Assembly: GCA_021443285.1 (NCBI GenBank)
Contig: JABUUG010000082.1
Span: 14,048-20,056 of the forward strand
DNA: 6,009 bases
Reading direction: 5' to 3'
DNA from: Bacteroidaceae bacterium
GTDB lineage: Bacteria > Bacteroidota > Bacteroidia > Bacteroidales > Bacteroidaceae
Within the stretch, counting starts at the first letter, position 1, and every line of letters begins with the position of its first letter. The translations under genes and the position numbers were made by a program. Below are positions 6,002-6,009 of the stretch, piece by piece. The notes under the pieces are model-generated. The model did no database searches. It was not told where the DNA came from and saw only the letters and a program-made list of their open reading frames with translations.

Positions 6002-6009
6002 TTTTCGGA

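Overview
The window looks like chromosomal DNA from a gut-type Bacteroidales bacterium, most likely Prevotella-like with a fairly high GC content. Three things support this. The third gene has a signal peptide ending ASA-Q, which is typical of the phylum. The two downstream genes start with no Shine-Dalgarno site or only a modest one. A candidate TTTG / TAnnTTTG-like promoter lies at the right edge. No ribosomal or housekeeping marker is present, so the genus is inferred, not shown. All clear genes are on the + strand.

Layout. Bases 1-190 are strongly AT-rich (about 21% G+C over the first 120 bases by hand count). They carry the 3' part of an unidentified reading frame that runs straight into the next gene. 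The rest has the composition of a GC-rich genome. Bases 193-4191 encode a soluble hybrid histidine kinase of up to 1332 residues. It has several PAS or PAS-like sensor modules, a HisKA/HATPase core and two receiver domains, all with intact catalytic residues. Its N-terminus appears cut off at the composition break. A 92-base gap containing a degenerate 9-bp tandem repeat separates it from a flavodoxin-fold lipoprotein gene (4284-5123). A 102-base gap then leads to a small secreted protein of unknown function (5226-5813). The right end holds five copies of a 22-bp tandem repeat (5826-5931), a strong intrinsic terminator (5934-5973) and a possible promoter for a gene outside the window.

How they fit together. 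No obvious terminator separates the three genes, and the terminator after the third could end one shared transcript. That would link a cytoplasmic phosphorelay sensor with two cell-envelope proteins, but co-transcription is only an inference from spacing and strand. The kinase has no DNA-binding domain, so its phosphoryl output must go to an Hpt protein or regulator encoded elsewhere.

The most notable points are the abrupt junction at about 165-280, the thrice-repeated PAS-like module in the kinase, the kinase's resemblance to a family I associate mainly with gut Clostridia, the exported flavodoxin, and the two tandem repeats. I see no convincing evidence of a wholly new multi-gene system.
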